64,000 bases of DNA from Spirochaetota bacterium (GCA_026398615.1 JAPLSN010000011.1:1-64000), one strand, 5' to 3'. Counted from the stretch's first letter, positions 39,628 through 48,752 are shown. Numbers and translations: made by a program. The notes: generated by a model not told the origin, from the letters alone.

Positions 39628-40494
39628 GTGAACCGGATTACCGCGATTCGCAGACTGTCCGATGAAGTCTACCGCATGGAGATCGAGGCGCCGGATGTTG
39701 CGCGGGAACGCAAGGCGGGCCAGTTCGTCATCGTGCAGACCGACCTCGAATGGGGCGAGCGGATACCGCTCACCATCGCCGACGCCGATCCTTCGAAGGG
39801 CACCATCGCGCTGATCTTCCAGACCGTGGGCGCGTCCACCCACAGGCTCGCGGCCAAGGCCGTCGGCGACGCCGTGGCGGTGCTCGGCCCCTTGGGCAAT
39901 CCCACCCGTGTCTGGAAGGTCGGCACCGCCGTGTGCGTGGGCGGAGGCATCGGGGCCGCCCCGCTCCACCCGATCGCGCAGGCGCTCAAGGCCGCCGGCA
40001 ACCGGCTCGTGACGATCATCGGCGCGCGCACGAAGAGCCTCCTCGTCATGGAGGACGAGATGCGCGCCATCGCCGACGAACTCATCGTCGTCACCGACGA
40101 CGGCAGCTACGGGCGCAAGGCCCTCGTGACGGAACCGCTCAAGGAGCTCTGCTCTCTCCCGGAGAAGCCGGGCATCGTCGTGGCCATCGGGCCTGCGATC
40201 ATGATGAAATTCTGCGCCGAAACCACGCGGCCCTTCGGCGTGAAGACGATCGTCTCCCTCAACACGATCATGATCGACGGGACGGGCATGTGCGGCGGCT
40301 GCCGCGTCTCGGTCGGTGGCGAGACGAAATTCGTCTGCGTCGACGGCCCCGAATTCGACGGCCACCTCGTGGATTTCGACGGCATGATGCGGCGGCTCCG
40401 CGCGTACAGGGACCAGGAGGACGCGGCCCACGAAAAGTGCCACCTCGAGCTGAAGCTGGCGGAACTCGAAGCCGGCAGGGGAAGCACCCGTTGA
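39628..40494 (+). CDS. nfnA: NfnA/SudB-type FAD and [2Fe-2S] subunit of ferredoxin:NADP oxidoreductase
   Basis: A 288-residue flavoprotein of the ferredoxin-NADP reductase / PyrK class. Features are an FAD-binding beta-barrel, NAD-binding segment CVGGGIGAAPLHPIAQAL, and a C-terminal cluster motif MCGGCRVSVGGETKFVCVDGPEFDGH (broken here into adjacent halves) that matches NfnA/SudB better than PyrK. It starts with GTG at 39628 after GGAGGA. Its stop overlaps the TTG start of the next gene, the normal arrangement of the bifurcating transhydrogenase pair. Role: exchange of electrons between ferredoxin, NADH and NADPH. Confidence 0.85.
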   Translation: MNRITAIRRLSDEVYRMEIEAPDVARERKAGQFVIVQTDLEWGERIPLTIADADPSKGTIALIFQTVGASTHRLAAKAVGDAVAVLGPLGNPTRVWKVGTAVCVGGGIGAAPLHPIAQALKAAGNRLVTIIGARTKSLLVMEDEMRAIADELIVVTDDGSYGRKALVTEPLKELCSLPEKPGIVVAIGPAIMMKFCAETTRPFGVKTIVSLNTIMIDGTGMCGGCRVSVGGETKFVCVDGPEFDGHLVDFDGMMRRLRAYRDQEDAAHEKCHLELKLAELEAGRGSTR

Positions 40495-41972
40495 CGCTGA
40501 CCAGGGACGTCCTCTACCCGGCCGCCGCGGCCGAACTCGCCCGCATCGACGGAAAACCCCTGAGCAACAAGGAACGGCTCGCCATCCCCCACCAGGAAAT
40601 GCCCTGCCAGGCCCCCGAAGAACGCGCCTGCAACATGCGGGAAGTCGCGCTCGGATATTCGGCGGAACAGGCGCGCGTGGAGGCGGCGCGCTGCCTGCAG
40701 TGCCGGAACGCGCCCTGCGTGGCCGGCTGCCCGGTTCTTGTGGACATACCCCTCTTCATCGGGAAGATGCGGGACGGCGATTTCGCGGGAGCGGCCGCGG
40801 TCATCATGAAGACGAACCTCCTGCCCGCGGTATGCGGACGCGTCTGCCCGCAGGAAAAGCAGTGCCAGCTCCCCTGCACCGTCGGCAAGGCGCTCGGCGG
40901 CGTGGAAAAAGCCGTGCAGATCGGGCGCCTGGAGCGCTTCGCGGCCGACTTCGCGCGCGAGGGGCGCCTCGTTCCCCCGCCGGCCATGAAACCGCCTTCG
41001 GGCAAGCGCGTCGCCGTGGTGGGTTCGGGCCCCGCCGGGCTCACCGTCGCCGCGGACCTCCGCAGGGAAGGCCACGACGTGGTGGTGTACGAAGCCTTCC
41101 AGAAGCCCGGCGGCGTGATGGTCTACGGTATACCGGAATTCCGGCTTCCGAAGGAGATCGTCCGTTTCGAAGTTTCGGCACTCGAAAAGATGGGCGTGCG
41201 GATAGAGACGAACTTCCTCGTGGGTCGCACGCGCAGGCTCAAGGACCTCCTCGACGGCGACGGGTTCGACGCGGTCTTCATCGGGTCGGGCGCGGGGCTT
41301 CCCAAGTTCATGGACATGCCCGGGGAGAACCTCGTCGGGGTCTTCAGCGCGAACGAGTACCTGACCCGGACCAACCTCATGAAAGCCTGGGACCGCGAAC
41401 GTGCCCTCACGCCGATATTCCCGTCCAGACGGGTCGCCGTGCTCGGGGGCGGCAATGTCGCCATGGACTCCGCGCGCATGGCCCTGAGGCTCGGCGCCGG
41501 GGAAGTCCGCGTGCTGTACCGCCGCACCCGCGAGGAAATGCCGGCCAGGACGGAGGAAATCGACCACGCCATGGAGGAAGGGATCTTCTTCGACTTCCTC
41601 TCGAGCCCGACCCGCGTGCTTCCCGACGGCGACGGCAAGGTCCGCGCTCTCGAAGTGAAGAACTACCGCCTGGGCGAACCGGACGCCTCCGGCCGACGGA
41701 GCCCGGTCGGCATCGAGGGCAGCGAGCACGAAGCGGCCTTCGACACCGTGATCGTGGCCATCGGCAACGAGTCCAACCCGCTCCTCGCGCGGACGACCGA
41801 GGAACTCGTCGTCGACCGCCGGGGCCACATCATCGTGGACGAAAAGCAGAAGACCTCGATGGAAAGGGTCTACGCCGGGGGCGACATCGTCCTCGGCGCC
41901 GCCACGGTCATCCTGGCCATGGGCGAAGGCCGCCGCGCCGCCGCCGCCATCAACGAGCTGCTCTCGAAATAA
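40491..41972 (+). CDS. nfnB: NfnB/SudA-type subunit (glutamate synthase small-chain-like)
   Basis: A 493-residue protein of the GltD-like family. N-terminal iron-sulfur motifs are CLQCRNAPCVAGCPVLVDIP and AVCGRVCPQEKQCQLPC. An FAD-binding Rossmann motif is VAVVGSGPAGLTVAADLRR, followed by GVMVYGIPEFRLPK. The NADP-binding motif is VAVLGGGNVAMDSARMALR, and AGGDIVLGAATVILAMGEGR lies near the C-terminus. The start is TTG at 40491, inside the nfnA stop (TTGA), in frame with the first homologous residues. Adjacent NfnA-like subunit makes an electron-bifurcating complex more likely than glutamate synthase. Confidence 0.88.
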   Translation: MTLTRDVLYPAAAAELARIDGKPLSNKERLAIPHQEMPCQAPEERACNMREVALGYSAEQARVEAARCLQCRNAPCVAGCPVLVDIPLFIGKMRDGDFAGAAAVIMKTNLLPAVCGRVCPQEKQCQLPCTVGKALGGVEKAVQIGRLERFAADFAREGRLVPPPAMKPPSGKRVAVVGSGPAGLTVAADLRREGHDVVVYEAFQKPGGVMVYGIPEFRLPKEIVRFEVSALEKMGVRIETNFLVGRTRRLKDLLDGDGFDAVFIGSGAGLPKFMDMPGENLVGVFSANEYLTRTNLMKAWDRERALTPIFPSRRVAVLGGGNVAMDSARMALRLGAGEVRVLYRRTREEMPARTEEIDHAMEEGIFFDFLSSPTRVLPDGDGKVRALEVKNYRLGEPDASGRRSPVGIEGSEHEAAFDTVIVAIGNESNPLLARTTEELVVDRRGHIIVDEKQKTSMERVYAGGDIVLGAATVILAMGEGRRAAAAINELLSK

Positions 41973-41985
41973 GAATACCGTGGAC

Positions 41986-42118
41986 GAAAACCACGGAAGC
42001 ACGGGACACGGAGATGGAAAAAACAAAACACGGAAAATGCCGGAAAATGGAAAAAGCCGATTCCCCGTTTCATTCATGCTTCCGTTTCCCTCCGTGCCTC
42101 CGTGTTTCCGTGGTTCCA
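41986..42118. repeat. Inverted pair of 'CCGTGTTTCCGTGGTT' repeats
   Basis: Left arm 41986-42020 (AAAACCACGGAAGCACGGGA onward) and right arm 42081-42118 (CCTCCGTGTTTCCGTGGTTC) are reverse-complementary over about 30 bases with mismatches, separated by about 60 AT-richer bases. The unit resembles those at 15941 and 48914. It follows nfnB by 14 bases. Confidence 0.6.
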
Positions 42119-42505
42119 TTTCACGGGAAAGCGGATTGCGCTGCAAGTCTCGCGTCAGAGCGTGAAGGTCAGGCCGTCCACGGGGAGACCCGGGAGCGGG
42201 TCGCGGCCAGGGCCAGCACCGCGGCGCGGGCGGCTTCCGGGAGGCGGCGCATGTCGTCGGGCATCTGCGGCTCCTTGTCGTCGGGATATCCGGGAAACCC
42301 GGTTCCGGATGTCGTTCGTCCGTATCGCCGAGTGTAACACGGGATCGCGCCCGGCGCCCGTTTCCCCGGCGATCCGGATCGCTTGCAATGCGGCATTCCA
42401 CTCGGATACCTTACATGGAGGAACGATGCCCGAGGCAAGCCGACCCGCAAACTGCGTCACCCGTCCATGCCGGTCGCTCGGTCGCTCGGACTGTCGGAGG
42501 CATTC
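42119..42505. other. Intergenic stretch with two doubtful mini-ORFs
   Basis: No gene of normal size. On the minus strand a 31-codon frame (42264 down to 42169, MPDDMRRLPEAARAAV) has a good AAGGAG site, and its end runs over another frame, so it may be the remnant of a longer gene. On the plus strand a 27-codon frame at 42426-42509 has GGAGG before its ATG and overlaps the start of the next gene (ATGA). Neither is recognisable. Confidence 0.35.
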
Positions 42506-44545
42506 ATGAAAAAGTCTTCCTGGACCGGTCATGCATGGATCCTGGCGGCGGCGCTGCTTTCGGCCGCATCGTGCACTCCGACGGGAGATATCGTCATCGG
42601 GTTCGCCGCCAGCCTTTCCGGAAAGGACGCGGCGCTGGGTGTCGACGGGCGCAACGCCGCCGAGCTGTACGTCAGGCAGATCAATGCGGGCGGCGGCATC
42701 GGAGGCAGGAAGATCAAGCTCGTCGCGAAGGATTTCCGGAGCGACGATGCCAGGATCGTGCCCTCGGACGAAGAGCTGCTCCGCGATGGCGCCGTCGCCA
42801 TCGTCGGGCATTTCACGAGCGCCGCGGTCAATGCCGCGCTGGAATTCGCGAACCGGGAAAAGATCACGCTCGTGAGCCCTGCGGCCACATCGACGGATCT
42901 CTCGGGAAAAGACGACCTTTTCTTCAGGACGATCATGAGTTCCGCCAAGGACCCGGTATTCCTCGCCGGCCACATGCGATCCAGAGGCGCGACATCCCTC
43001 CTGATCATCAAGTCATCCTCGAACCGGTCGTACACCGCGACGTATGCCGACCACATGAGGACGGCGATGAACGTGGTCGCCGAAATCGAATACGGGGACG
43101 CGAAGGCCATCGATTTCGGGCGGATAGCGGCCATACCGAAGATCGACGCCATCCTCGTCATCGCGAATTCGATCGATACGGGTACGATCGCCCAGGCGCT
43201 GAAGATCCGTGGCATCCGCAAACCCCATTACCTGAGCGGCTGGGCCGGCGACGACACGCTCATCGAGTACGGGGGCGAGGCCGTCGAGGGAGCCATCTTC
43301 GTCCACCAGATCGACAACACGAACGAGAGCCTCGGCGGATTCATCGATGACTACCGGGCCGTCTACGGCGTTCCGCCGAGCTTCGCGGCCATAGAGACCT
43401 GAGACGCGATGTGCCTCGTTCGCGACGTGCTCAAGGAAGGCGGAGGCACGGGGCGCGCCACCTTCCACGACATCATCCGGAAGATCCGGTCCTTCAAAAG
43501 CCCGTCAGGCGAGATCCGCATGGACCGGTTCGGTGACGCCGAACGCACGCTGTATTTCAAGAAGGTGTCCGGCGGCCGGATCGTCGTGCTCGGTCTTCGA
43601 GACCGCCGGCAGCGCGATGTTCATCATCGACGCGGAAGATTCCCTCGTGCTGGAAGCCAACAACCACGCCCTGCGCCTGTTCGGCTACCCGAAGGAGGAG
43701 TTCCTGCGCCTGCGCGAAGCCGACCTCATGGCGCCGGCCCGGGATCCGGGCATCGGCGACGGACCGGGCCCCGCCATGAACTGCCGTCGTAAGGACGGCT
43801 CTACCTTCCCCGCGGAGACCGAGGTGGCCGGCACCTCGGTGGGCGGGCGCCCGGTATGCGTCCGCAGCGTCCGCGACGTCACGTACAAGAAGGAAGCTGA
43901 AAACCGCCTGCTTCTGAACCTCGCCGAGAGGAAGTCCTGCTCAGGGAAATCCACCACCGCGTCAAGAACAACCTCCAGCTCGTCATCAGCCTGCTCTCCC
44001 TGCAGTCGAACGACATCGAGGACGAAGCCCAGAAGAAGTCGTTCTCGGACTCGATGGACCGCATCCAGGTGATGTCGATGATCCACGAGATGCTCTACGA
44101 ATCCAGCAACCTGTCGAACATCGATTTCTCGGAGTACGCGCGCGCGATCTCGGAGTCCCTCGTGACGACCTACTCGAACAGCCGGATCATCCCGCGGCTG
44201 AGCTTCGACCTGGAACCGGTCCGGTTCGGCATCGATACCGCCATATCCTGCGGCCTCATCGTGAACGAAGTCCTCACCAATTCGTTCAAGTACGCGTTTT
44301 CCGGGGAATGCCCGCCGCACGACCCGACGCTTTCCGTCGGCGTCAGGCGTTCCGCCGACGGCGTCGTCGCAATCGCCATTTTCGACAACGGCAAGGGCAT
44401 ACCCGAATCCGTCGACCCCGCGACTGCGACGACGCTCGGGCTCCAGCTCGTCGTCATGCTCACCCGCCAGATCGACGGGGAATGGGAACTGGGGCGCGAC
44501 GGCGGCACGCGTTGGACGAGACGCTTCAATCCGCAAACCCGCTGA
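42506..44545 (+). pseudogene. Broken sensor histidine kinase: LivK-like binding domain + PAS + HisKA_2 + HATPase
   Basis: Three consecutive parts form one interrupted gene of about 679 codons. Part 1 (42506-43399) has a lipoprotein-like signal (LLSAASC) and a branched-chain amino-acid-binding fold (IVIGFAASLSGKDAALGVDG, LVSPAATSTDLSGKDDLFFR). An in-frame TGA at 43400-43402 interrupts it, after which the same frame continues DAMCLVRDVLKEGGG to about 43590. Part 2, in another frame (~43594-43929), is a PAS domain (FETAGSAMFIIDAEDSLVL). Part 3, back in the first frame (~43931-44545), has the HisKA_2 H-box LLREIHHRVKNNLQLVISL and HATPase motifs (NEVLTNSFKYAF, DNGKGIPE). So one nonsense and two compensating one-base shifts have accumulated. 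No TM segment is left between the binding and PAS parts. Function is lost unless the lesions are sequencing errors. Confidence 0.8.
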
Positions 44546-44602
44546 ACGCAAGCCCCGGCGGCACCGTCATTCTTTCATCAGCCTTCTCTGCTCATCGGAG
44601 AA

Positions 44603-44709
44603 CGCTGCCTTGGCGGGCGCGACGGCCGGGACTCCGGCCACTGTACAACGGGGCTCGATCCAGGCTACATTCATGCAAGGTTCGTCCGCCAAGGCAGCGG
44701 GCGGTTTCG
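44603..44709. repeat. Perfect 14-bp inverted repeat before the U32 gene
   Basis: CGCTGCCTTGGCGG (44603-44616) and CCGCCAAGGCAGCG (44696-44709) are exact reverse complements about 79 bases apart, with a second hairpin inside (GGCCGG-GACT-CCGGCC, 44624-44639). It ends about 50 bases before the U32 start. It could be a leader structure for that gene or the decayed ends of a small element. Confidence 0.55.
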
Positions 44710-44761
44710 CATTTTCCCCGACCCGGCGCAGCAGCGCGCCGTGCACCCCGGAGTCACGCAC

Positions 44762-47113
44762 ATGAACAACCCCGAACTTCTCGCGCCGGCAGGATCGCTC
44801 GAGGCGCTCGACGCCGCCGTCGGAGAGGGAGCGGACGCCGTCTATCTCGGCCTCCGGTCCTTCAACGCGCGCATGCGTACGCGCAACTTCGCCTTCAACC
44901 AGTTCGAAGCGGCCGTCGACACCCTGCACAAGTCCGGGAAGCGCATCTACGTCACCGTCAACACCGTTTTCGAGGACCGCGAATCCGACCGCATGTACCA
45001 GCTCCTCCAGTACATCGACCGGGTCGGGCCGGACGGCGTCATCGTCCAGGATCTCGGCACGGTCAGGCTGGCAAGGGAGGAATTCCCGAAACTGCGCCTC
45101 CACGCATCCACTCAGATGAACGTCGCCTCCGCGGCCGGAGCCAACTTCCTCTCCAGGTTCGGCTTCAAGCGCGTCGTGCTCGCAAGGGAATCGACCCTCG
45201 ATGAAATCGCCTCCATCCGCCGCGCCACCAATATCGAGATCGAAACCTTCGTCCACGGAGCGCTGTGCGTGTCGTGCTCCGGGATCTGCCTGTTCTCGAG
45301 CTACCTCGGCGGAAAGAGCGCGAACCGCGGCGTCTGCGCCCAGGCCTGCAGGCGCCTGTACGAGGCGGACGGAGCCCGCTCCGGCTATTTCTTCAGCCCC
45401 GACGACCTCCAGCTCATCGGGAAGGTCCCGGAGCTCGTCGAAGCCGGCGTCAGCAGTTTCAAGATCGAAGGGCGCATGAAGAGCGCCGAGTACGTGGGCG
45501 CCGTGACCGCGGCATACCGCTACCTGATCGACAACTGGCGGCACGACCGCGAGCGAGCCGAGGCCAAGGCCAAGGCCATCCTCCAGTCCGACTTCGCGCG
45601 CCGGAAGACCACGTACTGGTTCGACGGCCGCGTCGAACCCGACTACATCAAGATCGACCAGGCCGGCGGCACGGGCACGTCGCTCGGGAAGGTTCGCAAG
45701 GTGCGCGCGTTCGAGGAAGACGGACCGCGTTGGGCGCTCGTCACCACGCACGAGGGGCTCGCGGAGGGCGACTCGGTGCGCATCCACAGCGCCGACGACT
45801 CGGGCCGCGTCACGAGCAAGATCCGCGGCATCAAGATGACGCCGGAGGGCATGTACCTCAAGCTCGAATGCGAATTCAAGGCGATGGACCAGATCTATCT
45901 CATCCAGACGGCCTCGGCCGGCAAGCGCTTCAGGCGCGTGATCCCGGACGACCTGGCCCGCTTCCGCGCGTTCCCGAGTTGGGACGCCGCGCCCGGCGTG
46001 CCGTTCGCGAAAGCGCGCGCCGAAGTCCGCTCCGATTGGCCCGACGGGTTGTACGCGATGGTCAGCCGCTTTGCCAACCTCCATACCCTTCTCTCGGTCC
46101 GGCCGACCAAGGCGGTGCTCCGCCTCACCCGGAAGACGGCCGGGCAGCTCCGCAAGTACGAGAAGGAGCTTCCGTTCAAGAGGGACTCGCTCGTCCTCTG
46201 GCTCGAACCCTGGCTCGCGGAATCCGACGCCGAATGGCTCGCCGCGGAACTCGACTGGTGGTGCGAACGGGGACAGCGGCATTTCATCGCCAACAACCTC
46301 GGGCATTTCACCATGCTTCGCGGGCGCGACGCGGCCATCGTCGCCGGACCCTTCCTCTACGCCTTCAACCCATACGCCGCGGCGTTCCTCTTCGAGGCGG
46401 GGAGCGAGTGCATCGTCCCGCCGCTCGAGGTATCGAAACAGGATATCTTCAGGCTGGCCGAAATTTTCGACAAGCGCTCGTGGATGCTGCCGGTATTCGC
46501 CTTCCCGCAGCTCTTCACGATCCGCGCCGACCTGGGCGCATCCCACGATTTCCGCTTCTTTTCCGATCGCGACCGGCTCTCCTACGAACTCGTCTCCGGG
46601 CAGGAAGGCTCGGTCGTGATCCCCGCCAACCCATTCTCCATCGTGGATCGCGTCCCCTTCCTCCGCAAGGAAGGCTTCGGCAAGTTCCTCCTGGACTTCA
46701 GCTTCGTCGACCTCAAGAAACCACTGTACCGGCAGGTGATGGCGGCGGCGGAAGAGGCGAAAGTCCTTCCGGAAACGCATCGATTCAACTGGAAGGAAGG
46801 ATTCTGGACGCCCGAGGAAGAGAGGAAGCCCGTCGATCGCGAGGATGACCGGGCGGAGCCCGTTGTCGATCCCGAGAGCCGTCCTGCCGGCGGGCGCTCC
46901 GACCGGACAAAAGCGCGCGGCGGAAGGATCATGGGGAAGGACGGTCTCCGTCCCCGCGGCACCGACCGCCACGGAGTGGCCGCACCGGGCAGCCGCCGGG
47001 GTCGGGGCATACCCGGGGCCGGAAGAAGCTCGACAGCCACGGGCAACAGTGCCGGTCGCGGCGGGAAAACCTCTGGCCGCAAGCCGGGAAGCCCCGGCCG
47101 CGGCCGACCCTGA
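44762..47113 (+). CDS. U32 peptidase-family protein with RG-rich C-terminal tail
   Basis: A 783-residue protein. The N-terminus (NPELLAPAGSLEALDAAVGEGADAVYLG, split at residue ~20) and the cysteine region VHGALCVSCSGICLFSSYLG with RGVCAQACRRLYE are hallmarks of the U32 family, whose studied members (TrhP, RlhA, UbiU/V) act in RNA hydroxylation or quinone synthesis with an iron-sulfur cluster. FKIEGRMKSAEYV and the DUF3656-like middle are also present. The last ~85 residues are unusual: basic, disordered and rich in Arg, Gly, Pro and Ser (PGSRRGRGIPGAGR, GRKPGSPGRGRP). The start at 44762 is chosen by homology. An RNA-modification role is the most likely. Confidence 0.85.
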   Translation: MNNPELLAPAGSLEALDAAVGEGADAVYLGLRSFNARMRTRNFAFNQFEAAVDTLHKSGKRIYVTVNTVFEDRESDRMYQLLQYIDRVGPDGVIVQDLGTVRLAREEFPKLRLHASTQMNVASAAGANFLSRFGFKRVVLARESTLDEIASIRRATNIEIETFVHGALCVSCSGICLFSSYLGGKSANRGVCAQACRRLYEADGARSGYFFSPDDLQLIGKVPELVEAGVSSFKIEGRMKSAEYVGAVTAAYRYLIDNWRHDRERAEAKAKAILQSDFARRKTTYWFDGRVEPDYIKIDQAGGTGTSLGKVRKVRAFEEDGPRWALVTTHEGLAEGDSVRIHSADDSGRVTSKIRGIKMTPEGMYLKLECEFKAMDQIYLIQTASAGKRFRRVIPDDLARFRAFPSWDAAPGVPFAKARAEVRSDWPDGLYAMVSRFANLHTLLSVRPTKAVLRLTRKTAGQLRKYEKELPFKRDSLVLWLEPWLAESDAEWLAAELDWWCERGQRHFIANNLGHFTMLRGRDAAIVAGPFLYAFNPYAAAFLFEAGSECIVPPLEVSKQDIFRLAEIFDKRSWMLPVFAFPQLFTIRADLGASHDFRFFSDRDRLSYELVSGQEGSVVIPANPFSIVDRVPFLRKEGFGKFLLDFSFVDLKKPLYRQVMAAAEEAKVLPETHRFNWKEGFWTPEEERKPVDREDDRAEPVVDPESRPAGGRSDRTKARGGRIMGKDGLRPRGTDRHGVAAPGSRRGRGIPGAGRSSTATGNSAGRGGKTSGRKPGSPGRGRP

Positions 47114-47269
47114 CCTGTCCCCGGCGCGGACGCGGTGCCCGGCGATTGACTGCATGAAGGCGCCCGCGATATCGTCGAAGTTCGCATGCGGCCCGCGGAG
47201 GGCCTGTTCCGAAAGGATGAAACTCTCCTCCGGACCGGAATCGATCCTTCCCGAATGGAGGGACATCTC

Positions 47270-48601
47270 ATGAATTCGGCGTGGCTCGACGCAGGCGTCA
47301 TCTTGCTCATAATCCTGATCAACGGCTTCTTTTCCATGTCGGAAATGGCCGTGGTGTCATCCCGGAAGTCCCGCCTCAAGGCCAAGGCGGAGGAAGGCAG
47401 GCGCTCCTACAAGGCCGTCCTGAAGATCCTCGAAGCGCCATCAGCCTTCCTCTCCACGATACAGCTCGGCATCACCCTCATCGGCGTGTTCGCCGGCGCG
47501 TTCGGCGGGACAACCATCGCCGCGAACATCGGTACGGCGATCGCCCGCGTTCCCCGACTTGCCCCGTACGCCAGGTCGATCGGCCTCGGGATCGTCGTGC
47601 TGCTCATCACTTTCGTGCAGATCGTGATCGGCGAACTCGTTCCCAAGCAGATCGCCCTCTCCCGGCCGGAAAGCATCGCTGCGGGAGTGATACGCCCCCT
47701 GCGCGCGATCCAGATCGTTTTCACGCCGATCGTGAAGGTCCTTTCCTTCACCACGGGGCTCATCCTCAAGGTGATGGGCGTTCGCGAACGCCATGACCAT
47801 TCCGTCACCGAAGAGGAGATCCGCGTCCTCATCCGCGAAGGGACACGGGAGGGTCTCTTCGGGGAAAGCGAACAGGAACTCGTGGAGAACGTCTTCTACC
47901 TCGGGGACCGGCGCCTCGGCTCCTTCATGACGCATCGTTCCGACCTCGTCTGGCTCGACCGCTCGTCCACGCCCGGGGACATCATCGCGCTGATCCTCGA
48001 GAACGACGAACAGGAGTGTTTCCCCGTGTGCGAAGGCGGCACCGACGATGCCGTCGGCGTAGTCCAGTCGCGCAAGGCACTGCTCGCGAAAACGAGGGGC
48101 GGTTTCAATCGGCTCGACGACGTGATGGATCCCCCCTTCCTTCTGCCCGAATCCTTCACCGCGATCAAGGCGCTCGAGGCGTTCAAGAGCTCGAAGGAAG
48201 CCTTCGCGTTCGTCGTGGACGAGTACGGCGGCATCGAGGGAATCCTGACCATCAAGGACATCGTCGAGGACATCCTCGGCGAGACGGCCATGGCATCCAA
48301 GCCCGACGAACCGAGCATCATCGCCCGAGGGGAAAATGGATGGCTCGTGGACGGGATGTACGATTTCCGCGATTTCGTCGAAGCCATCGGTGCCGTGCCG
48401 ATCATCGTGCCGGGACACGAATACCACACGGTCGCCGGGTACATACTCAGGATGTCCGGCATCATCCCCAAGGCAGGCGACAGTTTCGTATGGAACGACA
48501 TTTCCTTCGAGATCATGGACATGGACGGCAGGCGGATCGACAAGGTCCTCGTGACCACGAAAAAGGAAGAGGAAGCATTCCATTCCGAGGAAACGCATTG
48601 A
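47270..48601 (+). CDS. CNNM/CBS/CorC-HlyC family membrane protein
   Basis: A 443-residue protein with the three domains of the 'hemolysin C/CorC' or CNNM family. The N-terminal DUF21 membrane domain has about four TM segments (residues 5-27, 60-85, 100-125 and 135-160; NGFFSMSEMAVVSSRKSRLK, IVIGELVPKQIALSRPE). Two CBS motifs follow (about 210-335, including VVDEYGGIEGILTIKDIVED), then a C-terminal CorC_HlyC domain (GMYDFRDFVEAIG, TVAGYILRMSG). Such proteins are linked to Mg2+/Co2+ homeostasis; true haemolysis is unlikely. GGAGG precedes the start at 47270. It lies 156 bases after the U32 gene. Confidence 0.9.
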   Translation: MNSAWLDAGVILLIILINGFFSMSEMAVVSSRKSRLKAKAEEGRRSYKAVLKILEAPSAFLSTIQLGITLIGVFAGAFGGTTIAANIGTAIARVPRLAPYARSIGLGIVVLLITFVQIVIGELVPKQIALSRPESIAAGVIRPLRAIQIVFTPIVKVLSFTTGLILKVMGVRERHDHSVTEEEIRVLIREGTREGLFGESEQELVENVFYLGDRRLGSFMTHRSDLVWLDRSSTPGDIIALILENDEQECFPVCEGGTDDAVGVVQSRKALLAKTRGGFNRLDDVMDPPFLLPESFTAIKALEAFKSSKEAFAFVVDEYGGIEGILTIKDIVEDILGETAMASKPDEPSIIARGENGWLVDGMYDFRDFVEAIGAVPIIVPGHEYHTVAGYILRMSGIIPKAGDSFVWNDISFEIMDMDGRRIDKVLVTTKKEEEAFHSEETH

Positions 48602-48637
48602 GGCCCGGCCGCCCTTGGTCTTTCACGACTCCCGCCC

Positions 48638-48666
48638 TTGAAAAAACGGTTATCATTCTGTATATT
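48638..48666 (+). promoter_or_regulatory. Promoter of tRNA-Cys
   Basis: TTGAAA (48638-48643) and TATATT (48661-48666) with a 17-base spacer, 12 bases before the mature tRNA 5' end. Excellent fit to a vegetative promoter driving a single tRNA. Confidence 0.75.
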
Positions 48667-48678
48667 GATCCGCGTGAC

Positions 48679-48750
48679 GGCGCCGTACCCAAGTGGTAAG
48701 GGAGAGGTCTGCAAAACCTTTATGCATCGGTTCGATTCCGATCGGCGCCT
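48679..48750 (+). tRNA. tRNA-Cys (GCA)
   Basis: The cloverleaf folds fully. The acceptor pair is GGCGCCG/CGGCGCC, the D arm CCC-AAGTGGTAA-GGG, the anticodon arm GAGGT-CTGCAAA-ACCTT with anticodon GCA, and the T arm ATCGG-TTCGATT-CCGAT. The discriminator base is U, the identity base for cysteine. CCA is not encoded. It stands alone between the CorC-like gene and the sec operon. Confidence 0.93.
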
Positions 48751-48752
48751 TT

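Noticed and set aside
40491-41972. nfnB as glutamate synthase small subunit gltD
   Set aside because: The overlapping upstream gene encodes the NfnA/SudB-type flavoprotein and no gltB is present, so the transhydrogenase assignment is better.
43400-43402. TGA in the LivK-like part as a selenocysteine codon or programmed readthrough
   Set aside because: Family position is normally Tyr, no selenocysteine-insertion hairpin is apparent just downstream, and two frameshifts follow, so decay is simpler.
44567-47266. An ~900-codon frame antisense to the U32 gene, and similar ones opposite nfnB (40107-42401), the MCP (37620-39065) and the BMP transporter (55005-57431)
   Set aside because: All are shadows of real genes in GC-rich DNA; none has a plausible start or family resemblance.
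47270-48601. A true haemolysin
   Set aside because: The DUF21-CBS-CorC layout belongs to CNNM/CorC ion-homeostasis proteins; the haemolysin name is historical.
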